NCBI GenBank assembly: GCA_963815655.1
Contig: CAWFHK010000001.1
Coordinates: forward strand, 3,038,001-3,102,000
Length of the DNA stretch: 64,000 nt
Direction: 5' to 3'
Source: JAWOLE01 sp963815655
Lineage (GTDB): Bacteria > Acidobacteriota > Thermoanaerobaculia > UBA5066 > Gp7-AA6
Shown here: positions 26,833-35,729 of the stretch, piece after piece
Layout of the letters: each line of letters starts with the position of its first letter
Numbering within the stretch: position 1 is the stretch's first letter
Notes under the pieces: model-generated
Told to the model about the DNA's origin: nothing
Databases searched by the model: none
The model's input: the letters and a program-made list of their open reading frames with translations, nothing else
Program-made: the position numbers and the translations under genes

Positions 26833-27150
26833 GCTGTGATTTCTCAACACGTTGTTCCCTTGAAGCGCGCCCTGTCGGTGCGGCCAGGGCGGCCTGAGCG
26901 CATCCGAGATTTCGGCTGACACGCCGCCGGGGCTGAAGCCCGGCTGGCGCGGTGCAGCCTGGAGACGCCGGCGTTGCCCGGCAGCGGCCCTGTCCGAGGG
27001 CACACACCACGGACTCGGGTCAGCGGTGCGTCCTCCGTGCCCTCGGACCGGAGCGGCGGCCAGAGGTTTCTCCGTGCGGCCCGGCCGCCGCGTGCCGCAG
27101 AGGGCAGCGACGGCGACTCCGGGCGGATTTTCCGAGAAGCTATCGTTGGC
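26833..27150 (+). repeat. Interspersed element, copy 2, with conserved terminal sequence
   Basis: The gap between csaA and the MFS gene holds no supported gene. Its left end carries GCTGTGAT followed by TTCTCAACACGTTGTTCCC (26841-26859), identical to the right end of the 44.7-kb element read on the other strand. The interior shares about 180 bp with that element in opposite orientation, including AGCGGCCCTGTCCGAGGGCA, GTGCCCTCGGACCGGAGCGG, and GCCGCCGCGTGCCGCAGAGG. The opposite terminal repeat is not found; the MFS start lies where it would be, so this copy looks truncated. Confidence 0.7.
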
Positions 27151-27153
27151 GGT

Positions 27154-28527
27154 ATGGCATCCGCCCGGCGGCCTTACTACGCCCTGCGGCACAGGGACTA
27201 CCGGAGGCTCGTCGCCGGTCAGCTTTTCTCGCTCATCGGGTCGCAGATGCAGGTCGTCGGGATCAACTGGCACATCTACCTGCTGACGCGCTCGCCCCTC
27301 GCGCTCGGGTTCGTGGGGCTGACGCGCGTCGTGCCGATCATCGCGTTCTCGCTCTGGGGCGGAGTCGTGGCCGACCGGTACGACCGGCGGCGGATCATGG
27401 TCTCCACGCAGCTCGGCATGACGGCGGTCGCGCTCGCGCTCGCGGGCGTGACCTTCGCCCACCGGGAGACCCTCTGGCTCCTCTATGGCCTGAACTTCCT
27501 CGGCGCGGCGGCGGGGGCGTTCGACGGGCCGGCGCGCAACGCGCTCCTTCCGAGGCTCGTGCCGGCCGCGGAGCTCGCGGGCGCCCTGTCTCTGAACTTC
27601 TCGGCTTTTCAGGCCGCGATGATCGGAGGGCCGGCGATCGCGGGACTGATCCTGGCCGGGCACGCGGGGTCCCTGCCGGTGCGCGCGCGGCTGCCCGCCG
27701 CGGGAATGCCCGCCAACACGTCGGCCCTCGCGCTCATCTATCTCTTGAACGCCGTTTCCTTTCTCGCGGTGATCTTCGCGCTCGTCACGATGCGGACCTC
27801 CGGCGCGCCGGAGAAGGGATCGCGGGACGCGCACCCCTGGGCCGCGTTGAAGGAGGGGCTGCGGTTCGTGTTCACGACGCCCCTCATGGTCTGGACGATG
27901 GGGCTCGACTTCCTGGCGACCTTCTTTTCCGGGTCCCTGTCGCTCCTGCCCATCTTCGCGGACCAGGTCCTCGGAGTCGGAGCGAAGGGTTACGGGATCC
28001 TCGTCGCAGCGCCCGCGGTCGGCGCGCTCGCCGGATCGCTCTTCCTCGCGGTCCGCCCGCTCCCCTCGCGCCAGGGCCGGATCTTTCTCGCGTCCGTCGC
28101 GGCCTACGGCGCGGCGACCGTCGTGTTCGGCTTCTCCCGCCGGTTCCTCGTGACGATGGCGGCCCTGGCCGCCGTCGGCCTCTTCGACGCGATCTCGACA
28201 GTCATCCGCCAGACTCTGCGCCAGCTCATCACGCCCGACCGCCTGCGCGGCCGGATGACCTCCGTCAACGCGATCTTCTTCATGGGCGGCCCGCAGCTCG
28301 GAGAGATGGAAGCCGGCCTCGTGGCGTCGCTCTTCGCCTCCGCCGCCACGGGCGTCACCGTGTCGGTGGTCTCGGGCGGCATCGCGACCCTGCTCGTCGT
28401 GGCCGTCGTCGCCCTGATCGCCACGAGTCTCCGGCAGTATGACTTTCGCGAGCACGTTGCGGGTGTTCCACCCGCTCCCATCGAGGAGGCGACCCGCGGC
28501 CGAGCCGGCCCGACGCTCGGACCATGA
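27154..28527 (+). CDS. MFS transporter (EntS-like exporter family)
   Basis: This 457-residue protein has twelve predicted transmembrane segments and the MFS loop motif GGVVADRYDRRRIM between helices 2 and 3. The start region YYALRHRDYRRLVAGQLFSLIGSQM and the FDGPARNALLPRLVP loop match the EntS/MFS_3 group of exporters. The substrate is unknown. The ATG at 27154 is chosen because conserved sequence begins about six residues later and the DNA before it is the interspersed element. The stop overlaps the start of a reduced ABC-type ATPase gene (ATGA). Confidence 0.87.
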   Translation: MASARRPYYALRHRDYRRLVAGQLFSLIGSQMQVVGINWHIYLLTRSPLALGFVGLTRVVPIIAFSLWGGVVADRYDRRRIMVSTQLGMTAVALALAGVTFAHRETLWLLYGLNFLGAAAGAFDGPARNALLPRLVPAAELAGALSLNFSAFQAAMIGGPAIAGLILAGHAGSLPVRARLPAAGMPANTSALALIYLLNAVSFLAVIFALVTMRTSGAPEKGSRDAHPWAALKEGLRFVFTTPLMVWTMGLDFLATFFSGSLSLLPIFADQVLGVGAKGYGILVAAPAVGALAGSLFLAVRPLPSRQGRIFLASVAAYGAATVVFGFSRRFLVTMAALAAVGLFDAISTVIRQTLRQLITPDRLRGRMTSVNAIFFMGGPQLGEMEAGLVASLFASAATGVTVSVVSGGIATLLVVAVVALIATSLRQYDFREHVAGVPPAPIEEATRGRAGPTLGP

Positions 28528-29327
28528 GCGGCCCGCTCGAAGAGGACGACGCCGTCGTCATCGAGAGCCTCACGGTGCGGTACCGGCGCGCGACGGCCTG
28601 CGACGCCGTATCGCTTCGTGTCCGGTCCGGCGGGGTCTATGCGCTTCTGGGAAGAGACGGCGCCGGGAAGACTTCGCTCGCGCGGTGCGTGCTCGGACAA
28701 CTCAAGCCAACGGCCGGCCGCGTCCTCGTCTTCGGCCAGGATGCGTGGAGGCAGCGCCGCAGGGTCCGGAGCATCCTGCGGGCGATTTCGGCCGAGACCC
28801 TCGCCGGGCAGGCGGCGCCGGCGCTCGCGGCCGATCCGCGCCTGCTCGTTCTCGATGATCCGGTCTTCACACCGGACAGCGGGGATCGCAATGCGATCGA
28901 GGACCTTGGAATCGCCGCGTCGCGCGGACGCATGGCGATCCTCTTCGCGACTCGAACGCCATCGGACGTGGAGCGGATAGCCGATCGCGTCGGCATCCTC
29001 CATCGCGGACGGCTCGTGCTCGACGACGACGCCGACGTCCTGAGGTCGCGTTTCCGAAGGATCCGGTACCGGAGCGAAGTCACGCCGACGCGCACGGAGT
29101 ATGGAAACGAGCTCGATCTGTTCGACGCGGTCCGCGTGCGCGCGCGCGGCTGGGGCGTGGAGGCGATCGTCGCGAACTACTCGCCGGAGGGGTTCGAGCG
29201 CTTTCGCTCGACCGACGGAGTCGAGAGCGCGGAAGAGACGCCGATGACGCTCTCGGAGATCTTCGAAGCGCTCTCTCCGGAAACGGAGCCGCCTTCGTCC
29301 CGGCCCCCCGCGGTTCCCACGGCCTGA
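28524..29327 (+). CDS. Degenerate ABC-type ATPase lacking Q-loop and signature motif
   Basis: This 267-residue protein has a recognisable ABC ATPase start (VIESLTVRYRRATACDAVSLRV) and an intact Walker A, GRDGAGKTS (residues 43-51). Walker B, LLVLDDP, follows only about 57 residues later instead of the usual 110-120. The Q-loop and most of the helical subdomain are missing and the LSGGQ signature is reduced to TLAGQAA. The catalytic Glu after Walker B is Asp, and the H-loop His is Arg (LFATRTPSDVERIADRVGIL). A C-terminal extension of about 95 residues resembles the tail of CcmA-like exporters. It could be a pseudo-ATPase or a gene with an internal in-frame deletion. It overlaps the MFS gene by 4 bp, and no ABC permease is near. 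Confidence 0.75.
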   Translation: MSGPLEEDDAVVIESLTVRYRRATACDAVSLRVRSGGVYALLGRDGAGKTSLARCVLGQLKPTAGRVLVFGQDAWRQRRRVRSILRAISAETLAGQAAPALAADPRLLVLDDPVFTPDSGDRNAIEDLGIAASRGRMAILFATRTPSDVERIADRVGILHRGRLVLDDDADVLRSRFRRIRYRSEVTPTRTEYGNELDLFDAVRVRARGWGVEAIVANYSPEGFERFRSTDGVESAEETPMTLSEIFEALSPETEPPSSRPPAVPTA

Positions 29328-29357
29328 TCCTTCCCCTCTTTGCTATCGTCGGCATCC

Positions 29358-30605
29358 GTGGCGAGGTTCTTCCGCGAACAAGACGAACTGACTTGCGACG
29401 GCGTGCGGCTCTCCGAGATCGCGTGCCGCGCGGGGACGCCCGTTTACGTCTACAGCCGGGCGGGCATCGAGGAGAGGTTTCGCGCGTTCGACAGCGCCTT
29501 CGGCGTTGTGCCGCACCTGGTCTGCTACGCGGCGAAGGCGAATTCGAACCTGGCGATCCTGAATCTCCTGGCGTCGCTGTCCGCGGGGGCGGACGTCGTC
29601 TCGGGCGGAGAGCTGCGCGCGTGCCTCGAGTCGGGCTTCGCGGCGGACCGGATCGTCTTCTCGGGCGTCGGCAAGACGGACGAGGAGATCCGCGCCGGCG
29701 TCGCCGCGGGCCTCCTCGCGTTCAACGCGGAGTCGGAGCGTGAGTTGGAGAAGATCGACGCGGAGGCGGGGCGGCAGGGGAAGACCGCGCGGGTTGCCCT
29801 GCGCGTCAATCCGGACATCGACGCGAAGACCCATCCCTACATCTCGACCGGACTGAAGCACAACAAGTTCGGCGTGGACATCGGCCGGGCGAGCGGGATC
29901 TACGGTCGCTCGAGGCGGATGAAGAACGTCGCCATGACGGGAGTCCAGGCACACATCGGCAGCCAGATGCTGGAGACCGCGCCGCTCGAGGAATCGGCGC
30001 GGGATCTCGCGGCGCTCGCGGGCGCGCTCGCCGCCGAGGGGTTCCCGATCGAGACGCTCGACATCGGCGGAGGATTCGGCGTGGCCGGCGCGGGCGAGAA
30101 GCCGCTCGCGCCGGAGGATTACGCCGAGGCCGTACTGCCGCATCTGGCGGGCCTGCCCTTCCGGATCCTGATCGAGCCCGGGCGGGCCATCGTCGCTCCG
30201 GCCGGCGTTCTCGTGACGCGCGTCCTGTACGTCAAGGAGAACGGAGGAAAGCGGTTCGTGATCGCCGACGCGGGCATGAACGACCTGATCCGCCCGCCGC
30301 TCTACGGCGCGGTCCATTCGATCGAACCCGTCGGCCCCCCGAAGAGACCCGGCATCAGGGCCGACGTCGTCGGGCCGATCTGCGAAACGAGCGATTTCCT
30401 CGCCCGCGACATCCTTCTCGCCGAGCCGGCCGAGGGGGACCTGCTCGCCGTCCGCGACGCCGGGGCGTACGGATTCGCGATGGCATCCAACTACAACTTC
30501 CGCCCGCGCGCGGCCGAGGTCCTGGTCGAAGGCGGAACCTTCCGGGTGATCCGCCGCCGCGAGACCTATGAAGACCTCGTGCGCCCCGAGCGCGATGAGG
30601 CGTAG
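29358..30605 (+). CDS. lysA: Diaminopimelate decarboxylase
   Basis: This 415-residue fold-III PLP decarboxylase converts meso-diaminopimelate to lysine in the last step of lysine synthesis. Lys 60 in YAAKAN is the PLP Schiff-base residue. Other signatures are KFGVD, the glycine-rich phosphate site (LDIGGGFGV), EPGRAIVA, and the C-terminal CETSDFLARD with the active-site Cys, then GAYGFAMASNYN. The GTG at 29358 gives the typical N-terminus (VARFFREQDELTCDGVRL); a TTG 18 bp earlier is the alternative. Its stop lies inside the start of the next gene (11-bp overlap). Confidence 0.93.
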   Translation: MARFFREQDELTCDGVRLSEIACRAGTPVYVYSRAGIEERFRAFDSAFGVVPHLVCYAAKANSNLAILNLLASLSAGADVVSGGELRACLESGFAADRIVFSGVGKTDEEIRAGVAAGLLAFNAESERELEKIDAEAGRQGKTARVALRVNPDIDAKTHPYISTGLKHNKFGVDIGRASGIYGRSRRMKNVAMTGVQAHIGSQMLETAPLEESARDLAALAGALAAEGFPIETLDIGGGFGVAGAGEKPLAPEDYAEAVLPHLAGLPFRILIEPGRAIVAPAGVLVTRVLYVKENGGKRFVIADAGMNDLIRPPLYGAVHSIEPVGPPKRPGIRADVVGPICETSDFLARDILLAEPAEGDLLAVRDAGAYGFAMASNYNFRPRAAEVLVEGGTFRVIRRRETYEDLVRPERDEA

Positions 30606-32640
30606 CCGGGCTCTCGCCCTTGCAGGCGCGGTGCTCCTGGGAGCCTGTCGGGAGGCTCCGAAAGCGGAGTCGAGCGCGGCCGGCGGCGCGCCGGCACGCC
30701 CGTCGATCCTGCTCGTGACGCTCGACACCACGCGCGCCGACGCCATCGGCCCCGAGGCGGCGGGGATCGAGACGCCCGCGTTCAACGCCCTCGCGGCCCG
30801 AGGCCGGCGCTTCCGCCAGGCCTACGCCACCGTTCCGGAGACGCTCCCCTCGCACGCCTCGATGATGACGGGGCTCTATCCCGCGGGGCACGGCGTCCAT
30901 GAGAACGCCCGTTACCTGCCGGAGGATCACCCGGTCCTGGCCGAGCGGCTCCGGCAGGCCGGCTATCGCACGGCCGCCTTCGTCTCCGCGTTCACGCTCG
31001 CGCGGCGTTTCGGGCTCGCGCGCGGATTCGACGTCTACGACGACGAGATGCCGGAGGGACGCGCCGAACGCGCGTCCCGGGAGACGACGGACCGGGCCCT
31101 CGCGTTTCTGAACCAGGAGGCGAAGCAGCCTCTTTTTCTCTGGGTCCACTACTACGACCCGCACTTTCCCTACACCCCTCCCGAGCCCTTCCGCAGCCGT
31201 TATTCAAGGAAGCCGTACCTGGGCGAGGTCGCGGCGATGGACGAGCAATTGGGGCGCCTCGTCGAGGCCTTCGAGCAGCAGAGCAGGAGCAAGGGGCCGG
31301 CCGCCATCGTAGTCGCCGGCGATCACGGCGAGGGGCTCGGCGAGCACGGCGAGTTCCAGCACGGGAATCTCCTCTACCAGGGAACGATGCACGTCCCCCT
31401 GCTGCTCGTCGGGCCGGGCATCGCGGCGGCGGGCGTCGACGACACGCCGGTCAGCACGCGGAGGGTCTTTCACACGGTCCTGGATTGGGCGGGTCTCGAA
31501 AAGACCAACAGCCTGCGCGGGCCGCAAGAGGAAGTCGTCCTCGCCGAGGCGATGAAGCCCTTCCTCGCGTTCGGGTGGCAACCCCAGGTGATGGCCGTCC
31601 TCGGCCGGCAGAAAGCGATCTTCGCCGGAAGGCTGGAGGTCTATGACGTCGTCGCCGATCCGATGGAAGCTCGAGATCTCGCGGCCGAAGGGGACGTGTC
31701 GCGGCGGCTCAAGACGGCCCTTCGCGACTACCCCGTTCCGTCGCCCGCGGCGCCTCCGCCCGCGGCCAGCCTCGGAGCCGAGGAGGTCCGCAAGCTCGCG
31801 AGTCTCGGCTACATCAGCGCTCGCGCCGCGCCCGTGGTGCGCAAGGACGCGCCGCGCCCCGCCGACATGAGCCGTCTCTTCGACGTCCTCGAGAAGGCGT
31901 CCGGTCTCTTCGCCCGCCAGGAGTACGCCGGGGCGATTCCGCTCCTGGAGAAGATCCTGGCGGAAGATCCCGGAAACCTCGACGCCGCCCTGAGCCTGGC
32001 GACGGCGCACTCCGCCCTGGGACACGACAGGCAGGCCGTCGCCGCTTTTGACAGGGCCGCCGAAATCGCTCCCGATTCACAGGATGTCCGCACCTACCTC
32101 GCGCTCCACTACGCGCGGGGCAAGCAGTGGGAGCGGGCGGTGCCCCTGCTCGAGCGGGTCGTCGCCGAAACACCCGATCGCCTGCCGGCCCTGGAGGCGC
32201 TCGCGGTCCTCCGGGAGCGGCAGGGACGCATTCCCGAGGCCGTCTCGCTGCGCCAGAAGATCTATGACATGCGCAAGCCCACGGCGATGGACCTGGTCCG
32301 GCTGGGTCAACTGGCGATGAGCACCGACCAGACGGCGGTCGCGATCGAGGCGTTCGAGAAGGCGCGCGCCCTCCAGGGCCGCGCCTTCGGGCAGGATCTC
32401 GAGCTCGGCGTTCTCTACCTGGCCCAGAGGCGCCTGCCCGAAGCGAAGGAGTCGCTCGACCGCGTCCCCCCCTCGCATCCGGAATACCCGATGGCGCTCT
32501 TCAAGCGGGCCCAGGTCAGCGTGCTTCTCCATGAGCCCGACCGGGCCGCGCGCATCGCGCTCGCCCGGGAGCGGGCCGACGCGACGACCCGAAGGCTCAT
32601 CGCCAGGGAGCGCTTGTTTCAGGACTCCGACGTGCCTTGA
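30595..32640 (+). CDS. Lipoprotein of sulfatase/phosphodiesterase fold with C-terminal TPR repeats
   Basis: This 681-residue protein has a signal peptide with lipobox LLGAC (Cys about residue 18). The alkaline phosphatase/sulfatase fold follows: metal motif LVTLDTTRAD (Asp 44), nucleophile region ETLPSHAS, and metal motif VVAGDHGEGLGEHGEF. At the sulfatase C/S-x-P-S-R position the sequence is TLPSH, so the formylglycine Cys is Thr (about residue 83) and the Arg is His. Thr nucleophiles occur in phosphodiesterases and phosphotransferases of this superfamily. TPR-like helices run from about residue 430 to the end. The start overlaps lysA by 11 bp; a longer start 27 bp upstream lies inside lysA and would weaken the signal peptide. 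Confidence 0.85.
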   Translation: MRRSRALALAGAVLLGACREAPKAESSAAGGAPARPSILLVTLDTTRADAIGPEAAGIETPAFNALAARGRRFRQAYATVPETLPSHASMMTGLYPAGHGVHENARYLPEDHPVLAERLRQAGYRTAAFVSAFTLARRFGLARGFDVYDDEMPEGRAERASRETTDRALAFLNQEAKQPLFLWVHYYDPHFPYTPPEPFRSRYSRKPYLGEVAAMDEQLGRLVEAFEQQSRSKGPAAIVVAGDHGEGLGEHGEFQHGNLLYQGTMHVPLLLVGPGIAAAGVDDTPVSTRRVFHTVLDWAGLEKTNSLRGPQEEVVLAEAMKPFLAFGWQPQVMAVLGRQKAIFAGRLEVYDVVADPMEARDLAAEGDVSRRLKTALRDYPVPSPAAPPPAASLGAEEVRKLASLGYISARAAPVVRKDAPRPADMSRLFDVLEKASGLFARQEYAGAIPLLEKILAEDPGNLDAALSLATAHSALGHDRQAVAAFDRAAEIAPDSQDVRTYLALHYARGKQWERAVPLLERVVAETPDRLPALEALAVLRERQGRIPEAVSLRQKIYDMRKPTAMDLVRLGQLAMSTDQTAVAIEAFEKARALQGRAFGQDLELGVLYLAQRRLPEAKESLDRVPPSHPEYPMALFKRAQVSVLLHEPDRAARIALARERADATTRRLIARERLFQDSDVP

Positions 32641-32664
32641 AGGGATTTCCGGCGCAAAACAGGA

Positions 32665-32689
32665 GGGCCCGGCGGCGGCCGCCGGGCCC
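32665..32689 (-). terminator. Hairpin terminator between convergent genes
   Basis: Perfect 11-bp arms GGGCCCGGCGG and CCGCCGGGCCC enclose a CGG loop. On the minus strand the stem is followed by TCCTGTTTT, so it best serves the TonB receptor transcript; it may also slow the opposing one. Confidence 0.65.
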
Positions 32690-32718
32690 CGGGCCGAGCT
32701 CGTCCGGTTGCGTCCGCG

Positions 32719-35649
32719 TCAGAACAGGAAGCGAGCGGCCACCTGCAGACGCCTCGGATTGTAGTAGCTCCTCGGGTTTCCGAAGTTCGAGTTGTGCGCC
32801 TGCGGCTCGATGTCGTAACCATCCTGCCTGTTGAAGACATTGAAGACATCCAACGCGACCTGGACGGTGAAACGCTGGGTCAGGTTGACGTTCTGGGTGT
32901 AGTTGAGATCGACCTGCCAATGGGAGGGGCCCCGCCGCGAGCCGGCCGGTTCCGCGTAGCGGTTGGAGTCGCTCGTGCTCGACGTCAGGCTCCGGTAGGG
33001 CTCGTAGCTCTGCATCTCCCACGGCTGTCCCGACTGATAGACGAAGAAGAGGCCGGCGCTGGCGTTCCAGGGAATCTGCTGCGCTCCATAGATCTTCACA
33101 AGGTGGGGCCGGTCGCCGCGGAGTGTGCCGTCCTTGAAGTTCCAGAGCTGACGTCCCGCTCCGTCGCCGATGTTGGAGGATCCGATGAAGGTGTTCATGT
33201 CGTTGACGGCCCCCGTCGTGTCGTCCTGGTCGAAGTTGCCGTAGTAATGGCTGCGGGTGTAGGTGCCGCGGACGATGGTCCTGTCGCCCCGCCACTCCGC
33301 CTCCAGGGTGCCTTCGAAGTACTTGCTGTAACTGCCGTCGAGATCGGCGATGACGTAGGTGGATCCGCTGCCGATCTGGGAGAGCTTCGCGGCGAGGTCC
33401 GGGATGTACAGCTCCTGAGGGATGCCGGCCGGCGGATTGAAGGCGACGCGGGCGTTGTTGTTCGTGTCCTCCCAGAAGTGGTTGCCCTTCCGGTACCGGC
33501 CGTAGAGCCGGGCGGAGAAATGGGAGTTGACCTGCTTGGCCGTGCCGACCAGGAACTCGTTGACCGTGTGCGGCGTCATGTCCGGCACGAACAGCTTGCC
33601 GGAAGAGGAGCCGCGGGGGATGGCGGCGAAGAGCACGCCGTTCTGGTCGAAGGACGCGTCGATGAAAGTCCCGGTCAAGTTGCGGTCCCACGAGGCGGCG
33701 CGGGGCAGCGAGCTCGCGGCCGGGGTGTACTTCGCGTAGCTCGCGTACACCGTGTCCGTCCCGTTGTACGCCCAGGTCACGCCGACGCGCGGCTGGATCA
33801 TCTTCTTGAAGGGGATCTGGTACATCTCGTATTTGTTTCCGGGCGCGGAGACGTATCCGGACAGCGTCGTGTAGTCGTTGCGGAGCCCCTGGCCGTAGAG
33901 TGTGTCGTTGCTCGCGAGCACGCCGACGTTGATCGACACGTTCTTCCACCGGATCGAGTCGTTCAGCTCGAAGCTCTGCGACCGGTATTCGGACTTGATC
34001 GGGGCCGCCTGGCCCGTCGTCTGCTGCTGGAATGTCGCGGTGTAGTAGGCCGACTGTCCCGTTCCGGGGATCGGCGCGAGCCGGCCGCCCGGGACGCTCA
34101 ACAGGCCCCAGCCGTTCGAGCTGCGGATCAGGGTCTCCCGATCGGAGTACCACTGATAGCCCACGTGGACCTCGTGCGTGACGTTCTCGCCGAACGTGAT
34201 GTTGTAGCCGACCTGCGCGGAGTCGCGGTAGAAGTTGTCGTCGTCGAACTGGCTTCCGAAGCCCACGACGCCGCCGCCGACCTTCGCCCCGTTCAAGGTA
34301 TAGCCGTACCTGTCGATGATGGGTTGAACGAACGCGTTGTAGGCGTCGTTGCCGGCGACCGGCACCGGCACCGTCAACAGGCCGAGCTTGTCCAGGTTGG
34401 CGACGTCCAGGTGCGTGCCGATCCCGAAGGAGGGCGCCGCGTCGGAGATGTTGTCCGGGCGCCCCAGCGTCAGGTTCTCGAAGTGCGAATACTTCAAGGT
34501 CGCGTAGCTCTTCGTGTTGATGACCCACGACCCCTCGGCGGTGCCGATTCTCAGCCGCCCCTCGTTGCCGCTGCCCGTCGTCGGCGCGGCGTTGGAGCCG
34601 AAGAGGGCGCTCTTGTCGACGCGCTTGGAGTCACGGTAACTCAAGTTGAACAGCATGGACTGGGTCGGCGTGATCGTGAGCTTGCCGAACCCTTCGTTGC
34701 GCGTGCTGTCGTAGGACGGAAGGTCGCCGTACAGGTTGGCCCGATTGTCTCTCTTCTGCTCGGGACGGTAGTACGACCCGTAGAAGTACAGGGTGTCGTT
34801 GACCACCGGACCGCCGAGGCTCACGTTGAGCCATGTTCGATCCTGCTGGTACCGGGAGAGGATGCCGCTGTTCAAGCCCGCGGACATGCCGGAAGTCTGA
34901 AACTGGAAGCTCGCCTCGCCATGGTACGTGCTCGTGCCCGACTTGCTGACCGAGTCGATCGTAAAGCCGCCGGACCGGTTGAAGTCCACGGCCCTGGCCC
35001 CGCCCGTGATGACCGTGACCTGGGCGATGTCGTGGGACGCGGGCTCGGCCGAGAGATTGCCGAAGAGAGGAAGGCTGACGTTGGCGCCGTCGAACAGATA
35101 CACGTTGTCCTGTCCGCTCCCTCCGGCGCTCGGTCCGCGCACGAGCTCCTCGGTGTACTGCACGGCCGGGATGAGCTTCTGCAGATCGCGGTAATCCTGT
35201 CCGATCGGGAGCGCCTTCAACTGCTCGCTCGACACCCCGCTCGTGATGGTCGCGGTTTCCTTGTCCACCAGGGACACCTCGGCGGTCACCGTGGCGCTCG
35301 CCACGGCCCTCTGCATGCCGAGCGTGGCGTCGGCGACGGTGTCCTGGTCGAGCTGGACCTGGGCGTTCCGGGTGACGCTCTCCATGCCGGAGAGGTCGAA
35401 CTTCAGCGTGTAGCTGCCCGGGGGGAGGGCGCGGAGCCGGTAACCCCCGTTGGCCCCGCTGACGGTCACCCTGGGCCCGGGCAGAACGGCCGAGCGGGCC
35501 TCGACGGTCACCCCCGGAAGCGCGGAGCCGTCCGACGCGGTCACCCTCCCGCTGATCGACCCGGTCTGTTGAGCGAAGAGCGGCATCGCGCCGAGGACGA
35601 GGGAAAGAAACAAGAGCGTACGAAGCACACGCGCGGACATCAGCACCAT
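32719..35649 (-). CDS. Oar-like TonB-dependent outer-membrane receptor
   Basis: This 976-residue protein has a signal peptide (cleavage at LFAQ|QTG) and a carboxypeptidase-regulatory-like beta domain (TGSISGRVTASDGSALPGVTV, residues about 27-110). A plug domain follows (DNVYLFDGANVSLP, VTVITGGARAVDFNRSGG), then a long beta-barrel ending in aromatic ARFLF, as outer-membrane proteins require. This is the Oar-like layout common in Acidobacteriota, where receptors import oligosaccharides or peptides; the substrate is unknown. GAGGAGG stands 6 bp before ATG 35649, which fixes the start. It stands alone, with a terminator after it. Confidence 0.92.
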   Translation of the reverse strand: MVLMSARVLRTLLFLSLVLGAMPLFAQQTGSISGRVTASDGSALPGVTVEARSAVLPGPRVTVSGANGGYRLRALPPGSYTLKFDLSGMESVTRNAQVQLDQDTVADATLGMQRAVASATVTAEVSLVDKETATITSGVSSEQLKALPIGQDYRDLQKLIPAVQYTEELVRGPSAGGSGQDNVYLFDGANVSLPLFGNLSAEPASHDIAQVTVITGGARAVDFNRSGGFTIDSVSKSGTSTYHGEASFQFQTSGMSAGLNSGILSRYQQDRTWLNVSLGGPVVNDTLYFYGSYYRPEQKRDNRANLYGDLPSYDSTRNEGFGKLTITPTQSMLFNLSYRDSKRVDKSALFGSNAAPTTGSGNEGRLRIGTAEGSWVINTKSYATLKYSHFENLTLGRPDNISDAAPSFGIGTHLDVANLDKLGLLTVPVPVAGNDAYNAFVQPIIDRYGYTLNGAKVGGGVVGFGSQFDDDNFYRDSAQVGYNITFGENVTHEVHVGYQWYSDRETLIRSSNGWGLLSVPGGRLAPIPGTGQSAYYTATFQQQTTGQAAPIKSEYRSQSFELNDSIRWKNVSINVGVLASNDTLYGQGLRNDYTTLSGYVSAPGNKYEMYQIPFKKMIQPRVGVTWAYNGTDTVYASYAKYTPAASSLPRAASWDRNLTGTFIDASFDQNGVLFAAIPRGSSSGKLFVPDMTPHTVNEFLVGTAKQVNSHFSARLYGRYRKGNHFWEDTNNNARVAFNPPAGIPQELYIPDLAAKLSQIGSGSTYVIADLDGSYSKYFEGTLEAEWRGDRTIVRGTYTRSHYYGNFDQDDTTGAVNDMNTFIGSSNIGDGAGRQLWNFKDGTLRGDRPHLVKIYGAQQIPWNASAGLFFVYQSGQPWEMQSYEPYRSLTSSTSDSNRYAEPAGSRRGPSHWQVDLNYTQNVNLTQRFTVQVALDVFNVFNRQDGYDIEPQAHNSNFGNPRSYYNPRRLQVAARFLF

Positions 35650-35729
35650 TCTGACCTCCTCGAATTTACTTTGATGTGAAGGCTAGTCCCATGACAGGCC
35701 TCGGTCAAGGGAAATGGCCGGGCGCGGCG

